A stretch of DNA of 64,000 bases, from contig JADJES010000003.1 in NCBI GenBank assembly GCA_016708955.1, positions 1 to 64,000 of the forward strand. The letters run 5' to 3'. Below are positions 45,568 through 55,452 of the stretch, in pieces (the stretch's first letter is position 1; every line of letters starts with the position of its first letter). The position numbers were made by a program, and so were the translations under genes. The notes under the pieces are model-generated. The model was not told the DNA's origin. It made no database searches and saw only the letters and a list, made by a program, of their open reading frames with translations. This DNA is from Nitrosomonas sp. (GTDB lineage: Bacteria; Pseudomonadota; Gammaproteobacteria; Burkholderiales; Nitrosomonadaceae).

Positions 45568-47361
45568 TTATTTTCCACGCATAAATAATTTATCCAAATC
45601 AGCCAAGCTGGTCTCAAACCAAGTTGGTCTGCCGTGGTTGCATTGGTTGGCGCGCTCGGTGATTTCCATTTCGCGTAACAAAGCGTTCATTTCTTCGATG
45701 GTCAGTTTGCGGTTAGCGCGGATTGCGCCGTGGCAGGCCATGGTGGCGAGTATTTCGTTGCGTTTGGCGGTTAAAATCTGACTGGCGCCGTATTCACGGA
45801 TTTCGCGCAAGATATCGTGCGTGAGCTGCGCAATATCGGCGTGTTGCAGCGTCGCCGGGACTGCGCGGACTGCCAGTGTGGTGGGTGATAGGATCGCGAT
45901 TTCGAATCCCAATTGATCCAGCGTTGCCTGATTTTCTTCAACGACAGCGACTTCCAGGCCATCGGCGTAAAAAGTGACCGGAATCAGTAACGGCTGCATC
46001 GGTATTTCATGATGATCAAGCGCTTGCTTGAGTTTCTCGTACATAATCCGCTCATGCGCGGCGTGCATGTCAACCACCACCAGGCCGCGCGTATTTTGTG
46101 CCAGAATATAAACGCCGTGCAGTTGTCCCAGCGCAAAGCCGAGTGGATGGCTATCCTGTTCTTCTTGCACTGCGGCGGGTTGCTCGGATTTTTCTTCGGG
46201 TGTGGCAGGCGCTGTGTTAATCGGTGCCGGTTGGTATGAATTAGTCTCCGTGCCAAATAACGTGCGATAAAAGCTGGCCGGTTGCGACACGGTATTGGGT
46301 TGTGTGGGGACAGTTCTGGGGTAAGCAGGGAATGACCGGGTTGCTTGTACCGATTCGCCGGTTTTTATTTCTTTGTTGGGCGAAGCCAGTGCCTTGTTGA
46401 TTGCATGAAAAATGAATTGATGCAGCGCGCGTGATTCACGGAAACGCACTTCTGTCTTCGTCGGATGTACATTCACATCAACGCTTTCCGGGTCGATGTC
46501 CAGAAACAGAACAAAAGCCGGGTGTTTGTCCAAATGCAATACGTCCCGATAGGCTTCGCGTAAGGCGTGCGAAATCAGCTTGTCGCTGACAAAACGGTTA
46601 TTCACAAAAAAATATTGTGCATCCCGTGATGACCGTGCATAGGCCGGTAGCGCTACCATGCCGTGCAGATAAATATCTGTAGACCGCTCATCGACAAACG
46701 CAGCGGTTTGGCCGAATTCTTCGCCCAGTATTGATTGGATTCTTTGTGCTGAATTGGCCGCGCGTAACTGGCGGCGCACTTTGCCATTATGTTGTAATAC
46801 AAATTCAATCCCAGCTTGAGATAGCGCAATACGTTTGAATACCTCGTCGCAGTGTGCAAGCTCGGTAGCTTCCGACTTTAAGAATTTGCGCCGTGCGGGG
46901 ATATTGAAATATAAATCGTTGATATCCAGAGTTGTTCCGCTTGTCAGCGAAGAAGGCTCTGGCTGCGAGATCAATTTGCCATCGACCTGTATCTGCCAGG
47001 CATGGTTTTGCCCGGCTTGGCGGCTGGCTAATGTCAGTCTCGACACGGCGGCAATACTTGCCAATGCTTCACCGCGAAAACCCAGACTGGTGATTTTGTG
47101 TAAATCTTCCAGCGTACTGATTTTGCTGGTGCTGTGGCGTGTCAAGGCCAGCAGCAATTCCTCTTTGGCGATGCCCGTTCCGTCATCCATGACGCGAATC
47201 TGCTTGACGCCGCCTTGCAGGAGCTGCACGGTAATCTTCTTTGCGCCTGCATCGACACTATTTTCCAGAATCTCCTTGAGCGCCGAAGCAGGGCGTTCGA
47301 CCACTTCACCGGCGGCGATCTGGTTAATCAATAACTCGGGAAGCGGTTTAATCGTGGACAT
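45568..47361 (-). CDS. mutL: DNA mismatch repair protein MutL
   Basis: A 597-residue GHKL ATPase. N-terminal motifs: NQIAAGEVVERPASALKEIL, DDGTGIAKEEL, and GFRGEALASIAAVSRL. The C-terminal dimer domain starts about residue 400 after a Pro/Gln-rich linker. The C-terminal CxH-like ACHGAIRAN and NHGRPTW are as in E. coli; the endonuclease DQHA motif is replaced by DMHAAHER, near the linker end. Intact, unlike the neighbouring genes. IS4 copy 2 and the GH19 start are about 100 bp beyond its start. Confidence 0.95.
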   Translation of the reverse strand: MSTIKPLPELLINQIAAGEVVERPASALKEILENSVDAGAKKITVQLLQGGVKQIRVMDDGTGIAKEELLLALTRHSTSKISTLEDLHKITSLGFRGEALASIAAVSRLTLASRQAGQNHAWQIQVDGKLISQPEPSSLTSGTTLDINDLYFNIPARRKFLKSEATELAHCDEVFKRIALSQAGIEFVLQHNGKVRRQLRAANSAQRIQSILGEEFGQTAAFVDERSTDIYLHGMVALPAYARSSRDAQYFFVNNRFVSDKLISHALREAYRDVLHLDKHPAFVLFLDIDPESVDVNVHPTKTEVRFRESRALHQFIFHAINKALASPNKEIKTGESVQATRSFPAYPRTVPTQPNTVSQPASFYRTLFGTETNSYQPAPINTAPATPEEKSEQPAAVQEEQDSHPLGFALGQLHGVYILAQNTRGLVVVDMHAAHERIMYEKLKQALDHHEIPMQPLLIPVTFYADGLEVAVVEENQATLDQLGFEIAILSPTTLAVRAVPATLQHADIAQLTHDILREIREYGASQILTAKRNEILATMACHGAIRANRKLTIEEMNALLREMEITERANQCNHGRPTWFETSLADLDKLFMRGK

Positions 47362-47474
47362 AGAAAACTGTAGTTATAAAGATTGCTATTATATTATTGG
47401 GGTCTGTGCTTCAATTGTACTTGGGTAGGTTACTTAACTCTATTAAATCATTGGAGGTGCCATGATGTTATCAA

Positions 47475-49069
47475 CTGAAGTTTCACCGTTTTGCACTAAA
47501 CTTTACATTTTCGCTTAAGCAACCATACGCAATAATGCATCGATAAAAGAATTAAGAATGGGTTTATCTGGTTTAGGGCAAAAGCTAACAAAATCCTTAT
47601 TGAGCGCAGCCTGAGTAATCAGTTTTCTGACATCGGAAAAGGCAAAGTGACTTGATTGTTAACAGCGTAACAACGCTGCGGTGTTTTATCAAGGTGATCG
47701 GCGTAAATCCAGGTTACGGTGGCGGCCATCATGCAGAAGTTGAGATGATTGGTAACGGCATGGTAGTTTCGAGTTTGGCTTTTTGAGCTACCGATTTCCT
47801 GCTTGATCTCTTTGAAAGCGGCTTCGATTTTCCAGCGTGCGCCGTAGTATTCGATAATCTGCTCGACGGTGAGATCGAGATCGGTGGTAAAGAGTGCGAC
47901 CCATTGTGATCTTCGATAGATCCAAACAACCGCACGGCACATTTGAGTGTTTTCAACATCATGATGTTGTCAAAGGCCAGAACATCGCGTTGTTTGCCGT
48001 AGAGGTTAACCGAATAAGTGGTAGCGCGTTCTGCAATTTATTGGCCAGCGTTGTGGCATTGCCCATCTTGTCGCCATACTTTCTGGATCGGCCGAGCTGA
48101 TGTTTTTGGTGTTCGGGTGGTAACGCAAACAAAGTGGTATTGACGCGCAATCTGGAAAGCATATGACAGTGCTGTCCAACGGTTTTGCGCATCGGTTTAA
48201 GCAAGCCGTCGTTTCCAAACCAGCTATCGGTAACGATCAGCAATGGGGTGCCAGGAAAAGCGGCAGAAATTTCCAGCAGCATTTCGATGGCCTGCTCAAA
48301 TTTGGTTTGAAACGATGGTATCTTGCCCTCAACCTAACCTTCTTGGTCGCTATCGTTTTTCCATGTGATAGAAACGAAACGCCAGCGGTAAGCAAGCCCA
48401 GCGGCCTTTGACAATTTTTAATAAACCGATGGACACAACATTTTGTGACCAGGGGTATTTCGATTGATTGGTCTTGGCAGCATGATCAAAGAAAGACGCG
48501 CAGCCGAAAATCTTTTGCCAGTCTTGGGATTGATGGTGTCATCCAAGGCCAGCAATAGCCGTCCTTTTGTCGTCGGGCTGGGTATCAGAGACCACAGCGT
48601 CGTCCAGAGGCGTGACCAAGGCAATTTGATGAGGCCATGAAGATGTAAAATCGGCGCTGACTAAGCGACAGCCCGAACAATACCTGCAAGCATCGCAATA
48701 GGTTGGCGCTGCGTGAAGAAGTGAAATGAGTGATAACAGCCAGGAGCGTATAAACAAACCAGACACCTCGTTCATCGCCTTTGCAACGGTGGTTAAATTC
48801 CTGTTGGAGGGGGAAGAGGATATTGCGTAGAATGAACATGCGGCGATGCCTTTTTATTATTGGTTTCAGTTACTTAACAGATGAAATTATAACAAAAACC
48901 GTGCGTCGCCGCAATCATATCTTACTGTATTTAAAGGATATATTTCGTTTTTTCCCTACTGTCAACAGGGTCGATATCAGTACTATTTTGTCACTCAAGA
49001 AAAAATCCCGATAATCCAAAATTCCAGACAATTGAATCATCGGCTCATAAAAAAAGCGTGAAACTCCAG
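47475..49069. mobile_element. IS4-family element, copy 2 (defective)
   Basis: A 1595-bp element, same ends as copy 1. The 8-bp duplication GTTATCAA (47467-47474 and 49070-49077) shows simple insertion into codon 4 of the GH19 gene. Same orientation as copy 1. Confidence 0.95.
47515..48839 (-). pseudogene. IS4 transposase, copy 2, frameshifted
   Basis: Compared with the intact copy at 51991 it has several small deletions: in the KTGK A-run (about 48510), a missing base near 47655, 47931, 48334 and 48360, and a two-to-three base change near 48030. It is broken into many short frames and should be inactive. It shares the KTGK A-run deletion with copy 1. Confidence 0.9.
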
Positions 49070-49663
49070 GTTATCAATAGATGGATTGAAAACCCATATT
49101 CCGGATGCCGTGCTTGATCAAATCCCTGATTGTGCCGAGAAGTTCGCTATCAATACGCCACTACGCCTGGCGCACTTTCTTGCGCAATGCGCCCATGAAA
49201 GTATGGATTTTAAAGCGAGCGAGGAGAATTTAAACTATTCTGCCGACGGATTGAAAAAGATCTTTCCAAAATACTTTCCTGATAATTTGGCAGATAGTTA
49301 TGCACGCCAGCCGGAGAAAATTGCATCACGGGTTTATGGCGGTAGAATGGGCAATGGCGACGAAGCCAGCAAAGAAGGCTATAAATACCGGGGAAGAGGT
49401 TATATCCAACTGACCGGAAAAGACAATTACAGCAAGTTTGCTCAAACCGTCAACGATGACATTTTGAATAATCCCGATTTGGTAGCTTCAAAATATCCAC
49501 TCCTGTCAGCTGCCTGGTTCTGGAATACTCGTTTACTTAATCAATTGGCCGATGAAGGGGCAAGCGATGATGTGGTGACAAAAATAACTAAAAAAGTGAA
49601 TGGTGGGGTCATCGGTTTGGATGACCGTATCAAACATTTTAAAAGTTATTTTCCGCTGTTGAC

Positions 49664-50194
49664 TTGAAGCGAGCTGCTGTGAGGCTAAGCGCTGTTACCT
49701 GCCTAGGCGGTCTGTTCACGCTGACCGCTTTACCTGTTTGGGCGGCGGAATCGCTTTGTAATGCGCAGGAGCAAGTTATCTTTTCTTGTTCGCTGGGTAA
49801 AAAAATGGTTTCAGTGTGTGCTTCCAATGATTTTTCAGCCAGCAGCGGTTATCTGCAGTATCGATTCGGGCAAAAAGATGCGCTTGAACTGGCATTCCCG
49901 GATTTGACAGAATCAGCTCCGGCTGATCAATCCGTTCAAGCGCGAACCCTGATGTTTGCAGGCGGTGGCGGCGGTTATCTGCGCTTTATCAACGGGCAAC
50001 ACCATTATATTGTGTATACCGCGATTGGTAAGGGTTGGGGAGCAAAAGACGGTGTTGCCGTTGAGAAGAACAACCAATTGATTGCCAATCTGGAATGCCA
50101 AGATATTCCGGTTTCAAAGTTAAGCGAAGAATTTTTCACGCATGCCGGTTTATCGGCTGATCAGAATGAATTCCAGATTCCCGGTCTTGACTGA
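49664..50194 (+). CDS. secreted partner of the GH19 protein
   Basis: 176 residues with a signal peptide (MKRAAVRLSAVTCLGGLFTL, cleavage likely after VWA). The mature part has three cysteines near its start (SLCNAQEQVIFSCSLG, VSVCASN) and a glycine-rich core (FAGGGGGYLRFI). The start TTG 49664 overlaps the GH19 stop by four bases, so the pair is coupled. A periplasmic protein coupled to a peptidoglycan-cleaving enzyme suggests an inhibitor or immunity protein, or a lysis helper. No family name recalled. A broken paralogue is at 59160-61748. Confidence 0.7.
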   Translation: MKRAAVRLSAVTCLGGLFTLTALPVWAAESLCNAQEQVIFSCSLGKKMVSVCASNDFSASSGYLQYRFGQKDALELAFPDLTESAPADQSVQARTLMFAGGGGGYLRFINGQHHYIVYTAIGKGWGAKDGVAVEKNNQLIANLECQDIPVSKLSEEFFTHAGLSADQNEFQIPGLD

Positions 50195-50341
50195 TTGTAG
50201 CAGCTCAAGGCCTAGTCGGAGAAGTCGATACTTTGAGAATGGAATTTGCGCTTAGAGATCAGTCAGAGCCTTACGCCAATGCCATCCCCGTTGATCACGA
50301 AAACCCTTGATTACTGTTTTCTCCAGTTTCTGAAAACATAG

Positions 50342-51772
50342 CTAATAATCAATCCGCAACGAACCGAGAAATGTTCGAGGGGCACCGTAATAAATGAAAT
50401 TTGTCGTATCACTGGCAGCGAAATATGTTTCGTCAGAAACATTGTTAACATTAAGCTGTGCCGTAACACGATAGGGTTTTACATTAAATTGGTAACTCGC
50501 CATCAGATTGCCAATCACATAAAAAGGTAAATGGTAATTATTTGCTGCATCCCCTTGCCTTTTATCGAGACCTTGAATGCCTCCACCGATTTTCAGTCCA
50601 CGTAGCGATTCATTACGAAATTCATAAATATTCCATAAGCTCCCGGTGTGTTTTGCGGCTAGAAACAAACGATTTCCTCGCGTGCCGTCATTGGTGCCAA
50701 TTGCATTACCTTGATCATCAAAAATAGTGCCATGGTCTTTAGTAATTTTAGCGTAAGGCAAATAACTGTAAGTCGCAATCATATTCCAGCCAGGAAAAAT
50801 TTCACCAGCGACATCAAATTCATAGCCGCGAGTTTGCGCTTCACCAATCGCTTTTGAACGGAAAGGATTAAGTGGGTCGGGTGTACTTAAATTTTGTTTG
50901 GTCAAATCGAAATACGAAAATGTAGCTCTTAAACGACCGTCAAAAAGCTCTGTTTTGGCACCTAATTCCCATTGTTGAGCGGATTGGGATGGCAATTTTT
51001 GTCCATCAATATTAAATCCCGTATTAGTTGCACCGAAATTTTCAGTATAGTTGCCATACAGCGATAACCAAGGCATTGGCTGCCATAACAATCCACCGCG
51101 TGGACTAAAACGGTCATCAGTCGGTACAGCGCTGTTGGCAACTTTGTCACGTCCGGTAACAACATCATAGCGAAAACCAGCTAATAGATGAAAATTGTAG
51201 GGTAATTTGATCTGATCCTGGAAATATGCGCCGTGCCAATTCTGATTAAATTTAAAACTTGGAAAAAGTTCACCTGCACCGATTAGTTCATTGCTTGAGT
51301 TTGCATAGACAGGATGAAAAATATTAAAAGGCTGTAATAGTGTGGAGTATCCCGTTAAGTCGCGATTCTTGTCATCAATGAAGAAATAATCATAACCAAA
51401 TAACAGGGTATGCTGAAGGATTCCAGTCGAGATATTTCCAATCAGATTGACTGAACTTTGATAACGATTGGTTCTGACTCCATCCGAAAAGAAACTACGA
51501 TCAACTGATCCGTCTCGCGTTGGAATTCCATAATTCATACCTTGAAAAAATCGATTTCCCAATTCCGCCGATAGACGATGATTGATCGTCCATGCTGAAT
51601 TGAACTGATGTGACCAATTCACACCAATGAAATAGCGATCGCCACTCAATCGATTAAAAGTGGAATCATTCATTGAAAAGCTTCGTGGAAGCGGTGATGG
51701 CTTATTATCCATTTGAAGAATGCCCGAATCGACGTTATTTCTGTAGTTACTATATTCTAACTGGAGTTTCAC
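50342..51772 (-). pseudogene. TonB-dependent receptor, 5'-truncated at an IS4 end
   Basis: 476 residues of outer-membrane beta barrel, ending LGSLRIDY, typical of siderophore receptors (ferrichrome/coprogen type). Barrel stretches: GYDYFFIDDKNRDLTGYSTL, SPRGGLLWQPMPWLSLYGNY, and TRGYEFDVAGEIFPGWNMIA. The signal peptide, TonB box and plug domain are missing; the frame now starts in IS4 copy 3 sequence. No import function remains. Regulators such as FecI/FecR that often lie upstream are also gone. Confidence 0.92.
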
Positions 51773-53362
51773 GCTTTTTTTATGAGCCGATGATTCAATT
51801 GTCTGGAATTTTGGATTATCGGGATTTTTTCTTGAGTGACAAAATAGTACTGATATCGACCCTGTTGACAGTAGGGAAAAAATCGAAATATATCCTTTAA
51901 ATACAGTAAGATATGATTGCGGCGACGCACGGTTTTGTTATAATTTCATCTGTTAAGTAACTGAAACCAATAATAAAAAGGCATCGCCGCATGTTCATTC
52001 TACGCAATATCCTCTTCCCCCTCCAGCAGGAATTTAACCACCGTTGCAAAGGCGATGAACGAGGTGTCTGGTTTGTTTATACGCTCCTGGCTGTTATCAC
52101 TCATTTCACTTCTTCACGCAGCGCCAACCTATTGCGATGCTTGCAGGTATTGTTCGGGCTGTCGCTTAGTCAGCGCCGATTTTACATCTTCATGGCCTCA
52201 TCAAAATTGCCTTGGTCACGCCTCTGGACGACGCTGTGGTCTCTGATACCCAGCCCGACGACAAAAGGACGGCTATTGCTGGCCTTGGATGACACCATCA
52301 ATCCCAAGACTGGCAAAAAGATTTTCGGCTGCGCGTCTTTCTTTGATCATGCTGCCAAGACCAATCAATCGAAATACCCCTGGTCACAAAATGTTGTGTC
52401 CATCGGTTTATTAAAAATTGTCAAAGGCCGCTGGGCTTGCTTACCGCTGGCGTTTCGTTTCTATCACATGGAAAAAACGATAGCGACCAAGAAGGTTAGG
52501 GTTGAGGGCAAGATACCATCGTTTCAAACCAAATTTGAGCAGGCCATCGAAATGCTGCTGGAAATTTCTGCCGCTTTTCCTGGCACCCCATTGCTGATCG
52601 TTACCGATAGCTGGTTTGGAAACGACGGCTTGCTTAAACCGATGCGCAAAACCGTTGGACAGCACTGTCATATGCTTTCCAGATTGCGCGTCAATACCAC
52701 TTTGTTTGCGTTACCACCCGAACACCAAAAACATCAGCTCGGCCGATCCAGAAAGTATGGCGACAAGATGGGCAATGCCACAACGCTGGCCAATGAATTC
52801 CATGAACGCGCTACCACTTATTCGGTTAACCTCTACGGCAAACAACGCGATGTTCTGGCCTTTGACAACATCATGATGTTGAAAACACTCAAATGTGCCG
52901 TGCGCGTTGTTTGGATCTATCGAAGATCACAATGGGTCGCACTCTTTACCACCGATCTCGATCTCACCGTCGAGCAGATTATCGAATACTACGGCGCACG
53001 CTGGAAAATCGAAGCCGCTTTCAAAGAGATCAAGCAGGAAATCGGTAGCTCAAAAAGCCAAACCCGAAACTACCATGCCGTTACCAATCATCTCAACTTC
53101 TGCATGATGGCCGCCACCGTAACCTGGATTTATGCCGATCACCTTGATAAAACACCGCAGCGTTGTTACGCTGTTAACAATCGAAGTCACTTTGCCTTTT
53201 CCGATGTCAGAAAACTGATTACTCAGGCTGCGCTCAATAAGGATTTTGTTAGCTTTTGCCCTAAACCAGATAAACCCATTCAAAATTCTTTTATCGATGC
53301 ATTATTGCGTATGGTTGCTTAAGGGAAAATGTAAAGTTTAGTGCAAAACGGTGAAACTTCAG
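51761..53362. mobile_element. IS4-family element, copy 3 (intact)
   Basis: A 1602-bp element with the same ends as copies 1 and 2 but opposite orientation. The flanks (TATTCTAA and TTAATTAC) are not a direct duplication. Together with the beheaded TonB receptor gene, this shows that one junction was made by recombination or adjacent deletion, not by simple insertion. Confidence 0.95.
51991..53322 (+). CDS. IS4 transposase, intact copy
   Basis: 443 residues with the DDE set: D in LLALDDTINPKTGK, D in LIVTDSWFGND, and E in the YREK motif YGARWKIEAAFKEIK. It is the only full-length copy of the three and could move the defective ones in trans. It contains a five-A run at KTGKK where the other copies have four. 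Confidence 0.95.
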   Translation: MFILRNILFPLQQEFNHRCKGDERGVWFVYTLLAVITHFTSSRSANLLRCLQVLFGLSLSQRRFYIFMASSKLPWSRLWTTLWSLIPSPTTKGRLLLALDDTINPKTGKKIFGCASFFDHAAKTNQSKYPWSQNVVSIGLLKIVKGRWACLPLAFRFYHMEKTIATKKVRVEGKIPSFQTKFEQAIEMLLEISAAFPGTPLLIVTDSWFGNDGLLKPMRKTVGQHCHMLSRLRVNTTLFALPPEHQKHQLGRSRKYGDKMGNATTLANEFHERATTYSVNLYGKQRDVLAFDNIMMLKTLKCAVRVVWIYRRSQWVALFTTDLDLTVEQIIEYYGARWKIEAAFKEIKQEIGSSKSQTRNYHAVTNHLNFCMMAATVTWIYADHLDKTPQRCYAVNNRSHFAFSDVRKLITQAALNKDFVSFCPKPDKPIQNSFIDALLRMVA

Positions 53363-53405
53363 TTAATTACAAGACCCATCCGTTATTCTAGAGGCATTGA
53401 TTAAC

Positions 53406-54100
53406 ATGAAAAATTTATATGGAAAAGCGCTGCTGGATGATCCGGCACTCACCAAATCAACTGCATTCACGCGTGAAGAACGCAAACACTTTGGTTTGCG
53501 AGGACTCCTTCCTTATGATGTTGCAAGCATCAATAAACAAATAGAACGCGTTTTAGGGAGTATGCGTTGCAAAAGCACTGCAATTGAAAAATATATTTTT
53601 CTCAATGCACTGCTAGAACGCAATCAGCGGCTTTTCTATCGAACAATGATTGACCATATCGAAGAGATCATGCCTTTAGTTTATACCCCAACAGTCGGTG
53701 AAGCATGCAAGGAATTTGCACATATTTTCAGAAAACCGCAAGGATTTTATATTAGCCCTGATGATCGTGGCGAAATTGCAACAATTCTGAGAAACTGGCC
53801 GGAAGAAGATATTCGCGTGATTGTTGTTACAGATGGGGAGCGAATTCTGGGTTTGGGGATTTAGGTGCCAATGGTATGGGAATCCCCATCGGAAAAGTCG
53901 CTTTGTATGTAGCCTGCGCGGGTATTCATCCGGCACAATGCATACCCATCATGTTAGATGTCGGCACAAATAACCTGCCAATACGTGAAGATCCGCTTTA
54001 TTTAGGTTATCCCTACCCGCGTATCAGCGGCGATGCTTACCGGTCACTGGTTGATGAATTCGTTAAAGCTGTGCAATCCCGTTTTCCAAATGCACAAAAA
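53406..54100 (+). pseudogene. maeA: NAD-dependent malic enzyme, frameshifted and truncated
   Basis: The N-terminal ~40% of a malic enzyme (oxaloacetate-decarboxylating, malate to pyruvate). YGKALLDDPALTKSTAFTRE is the family start, and YTPTVGEACKEF and VVTDGERILGLG are core motifs. One G is missing at about 53857-53860, shifting the frame; the other frame continues GANGMGIPIGKVALYVACAG, IMLDVGTNN, and VQSRFPNAQKG. Then coding sequence ends at the GGGGTCAGGTCC junction (54101), and the C-terminal 60% is absent. A TTG at 53397 also precedes the ATG. Confidence 0.9.
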
Positions 54101-54112
54101 GGGGTCAGGTCC
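54101..54112 (+). repeat. GTCAGGTCC junction repeat, left copy
   Basis: GGGGTCAGGTCC followed by ATAATAAAGAATTCTT. A similar sequence, GGCGTCAGGTCC followed by GGAATGTAGAATATCTT, occurs at 57699. The two bracket the TIGR04255–HEPN cassette. Confidence 0.5.
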
Positions 54113-54391
54113 ATAATAAAGAATTCTTGTTTTCGCGAACAATAACCTCGATCGTCGTTGGATGCAATTGATAGCACTCTCAATTTCTCACTGGCTGTAT
54201 ACGTTTTGTAAGCAGCAATGATCACCGCTTTGCGGTCTTTGTGTTGCGCTTCAATTCCAGATAAAGGCTTTGCCATCAGTCGCTTTTGCTGCTGAGGTAT
54301 ATATAAATCTACAAATCATCTTTTCCCTTCCTTATTCTTTTTGCATTTCAGCTACGAAGGTTTCATCCCCTAACTTCATCTTCGGTGACGG

Positions 54392-54431
54392 AACTAAACA
54401 ACCACCGGCTTTAGTCGGCGGTTGTTTAGTT
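54392..54431. terminator. strong 16-bp hairpin with T-run
   Basis: AACTAAACAACCACCG pairs with CGGCGGTTGTTTAGTT with one mismatch, followed by TTCC. It works as a terminator shape on the plus strand. The ACCGGCTTTAGTCGG core also resembles hairpins at IS200/IS605 ends, so it may be an IS remnant. Confidence 0.5.
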
Positions 54432-54439
54432 TTCCTATA

Positions 54440-54529
54440 CGCAAGTCCCTGTCGTAAGACGGAAACTCGAAATTCGACACCATTGCCAAGATTGCTGAAG
54501 CGTTTGGGTGTAAATTGGCCATGTCTTGA
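54440..54529 (+). pseudogene. tail of a HigA-type antitoxin gene with an in-frame stop
   Basis: In one frame: RKSLS, TAA stop, then DGNSKFDTIAKIAEAFGCKL, AMS and TGA. The pattern LS-x-DGNPKFDTI-x-KIA-x-AFG is the usual C-terminal end of XRE-type addiction-module antidotes. The helix-turn-helix region and toxin are absent. This is a remnant, not a working module. Confidence 0.5.
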
Positions 54530-54672
54530 GTGTTGCGATTCGAGATTTTTTCAGTTGTCAATTGTATGGTTTGGCTCCATTGTGTGCGATGGTAGACATT
54601 CAGGGCTTCAGATTGACTACTTGATATTGAGTACTGTAACCTTCCTTTATTAGATTTGGAATATCGATTTTT

Positions 54673-55452
54673 ATGAACTCCCAAATGAGCAAACTCCCTA
54701 CAAAGCTAGAAAAAGAACCTCTAGTTGATGCAATATTTGAAGTACGATTTGCTCATGCTCAGAACTTTTCTCAAATTTTTCCTGGATTCCTATATCAATC
54801 ACTTAAGGATGAAATTAAAGAGTTTGGTCAACTTCCAACAATAGATATTCCACAAGCCTTACGCGACTCTGATCCAAATCTTCAATATGCACCATTGCAT
54901 AAACTCGGATTGGAAAATTTTTATATAAACATTGGTGATAGATGTGTTTCTGTTGGCTGCAAATATCCATACCCTGGCTGGTTAGAATTTAGACCAATAA
55001 TTATTAAAGTTATGAAAATACTTAATGATTCAAACTTAATTAAAAATATTAACCGATACTCTCTTAAGTATGTTGATTTGCTGCCTTTTTCTGACATTCA
55101 GACCCAAATAACTGCCATAAATCTTAACTTAACCATCGGGAATAATAAATTAGAAAACAATAACTTTAATGTCCGCATGGATGTTCTTACTAAGGATTTT
55201 ATCCATATAATTAAGATTGTTTCATCAGCTGTGGTTAATCTAAATAATGCCGCTAAAAATAAGTCAGAAACCATTCAAGGATTAATTATAGATATTGACA
55301 CCATAGCCAACCAGAATGAAACGAAGATTGAAGATTTCTATAAAAAATTGACTAAAAAATTAGAAGCAATTCATACAGAAAATAAACATGTTTTTTTGAA
55401 TGCCTTAAACCAGAAACCATTATGGTTCATCCGGCAAGTGCGTACTTGTTAG
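54673..55452 (+). CDS. TIGR04255-family protein, last codons replaced by ISL3
   Basis: 259 residues as read. Start MNSQMSKLPTKLEKEPLVDA, then IFEVRF; a second ATG 11 bases in frame is possible. EPLVDAIFEVRF, YPGWLEFRP, INRYSLKYVDLLPF, and HTENKHVFLNAL are TIGR04255 patterns. The family is sporadic and mobile; function unknown. ISL3 copy 2 entered at 55424. Removing it gives the natural end QKPLLV-stop, so only two codons were exchanged for an IS-encoded tail (WFIRQVRTC). It is the first of three same-strand genes with the 169-residue and HEPN-like products. Function may survive. Confidence 0.75.
   Translation: MNSQMSKLPTKLEKEPLVDAIFEVRFAHAQNFSQIFPGFLYQSLKDEIKEFGQLPTIDIPQALRDSDPNLQYAPLHKLGLENFYINIGDRCVSVGCKYPYPGWLEFRPIIIKVMKILNDSNLIKNINRYSLKYVDLLPFSDIQTQITAINLNLTIGNNKLENNNFNVRMDVLTKDFIHIIKIVSSAVVNLNNAAKNKSETIQGLIIDIDTIANQNETKIEDFYKKLTKKLEAIHTENKHVFLNALNQKPLWFIRQVRTC

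Larger units (their letters stand above)
47462..49667 (+). pseudogene. GH19 chitinase-like lysozyme gene interrupted by IS4 copy 2
   Basis: The original start is ATG 47462 or 47465 with GGAGG at 47453. The first codons MMLS precede IS4 copy 2, and the gene resumes at 49078 after the duplicated GTTATCAA. Joined, the frame reads MMLSIDGLKTHIPDAV. The rest (to 49667) is a GH19 domain: LAHFLAQCAHESMDFKASEE with the catalytic Glu in HES, YRGRGYIQLTGKDNY, and WFWNTRLLNQLAD. It would cut peptidoglycan or chitin. No signal peptide. A TTG at 49086 could still start most of the protein, but the native promoter and ribosome site are lost. Confidence 0.9.
54113..54672. other. cassette leader, mostly non-coding
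   Basis: 560 bp between the maeA break and the TIGR04255 gene. It contains the 54392 hairpin, the antitoxin tail at 54440, and a minus-strand frame (54276-54037, MAKPLSGIEAQHKDRKAVII...) that I cannot name and that reads through the junction into maeA, so probably not a gene as it stands. The promoter of the TIGR04255 gene should lie near 54620-54660. Confidence 0.4.

Noticed and set aside
54037..54276. Minus-strand 79-codon frame as a gene
   Set aside because: It reads through the maeA–cassette junction and overlaps maeA coding sequence on the other strand, so the present frame is a product of the rearrangement.
54392..54431. Hairpin as a riboswitch
   Set aside because: A single long stem with T-run; no ligand-domain structure. 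Terminator or IS200/IS605 end is more likely.
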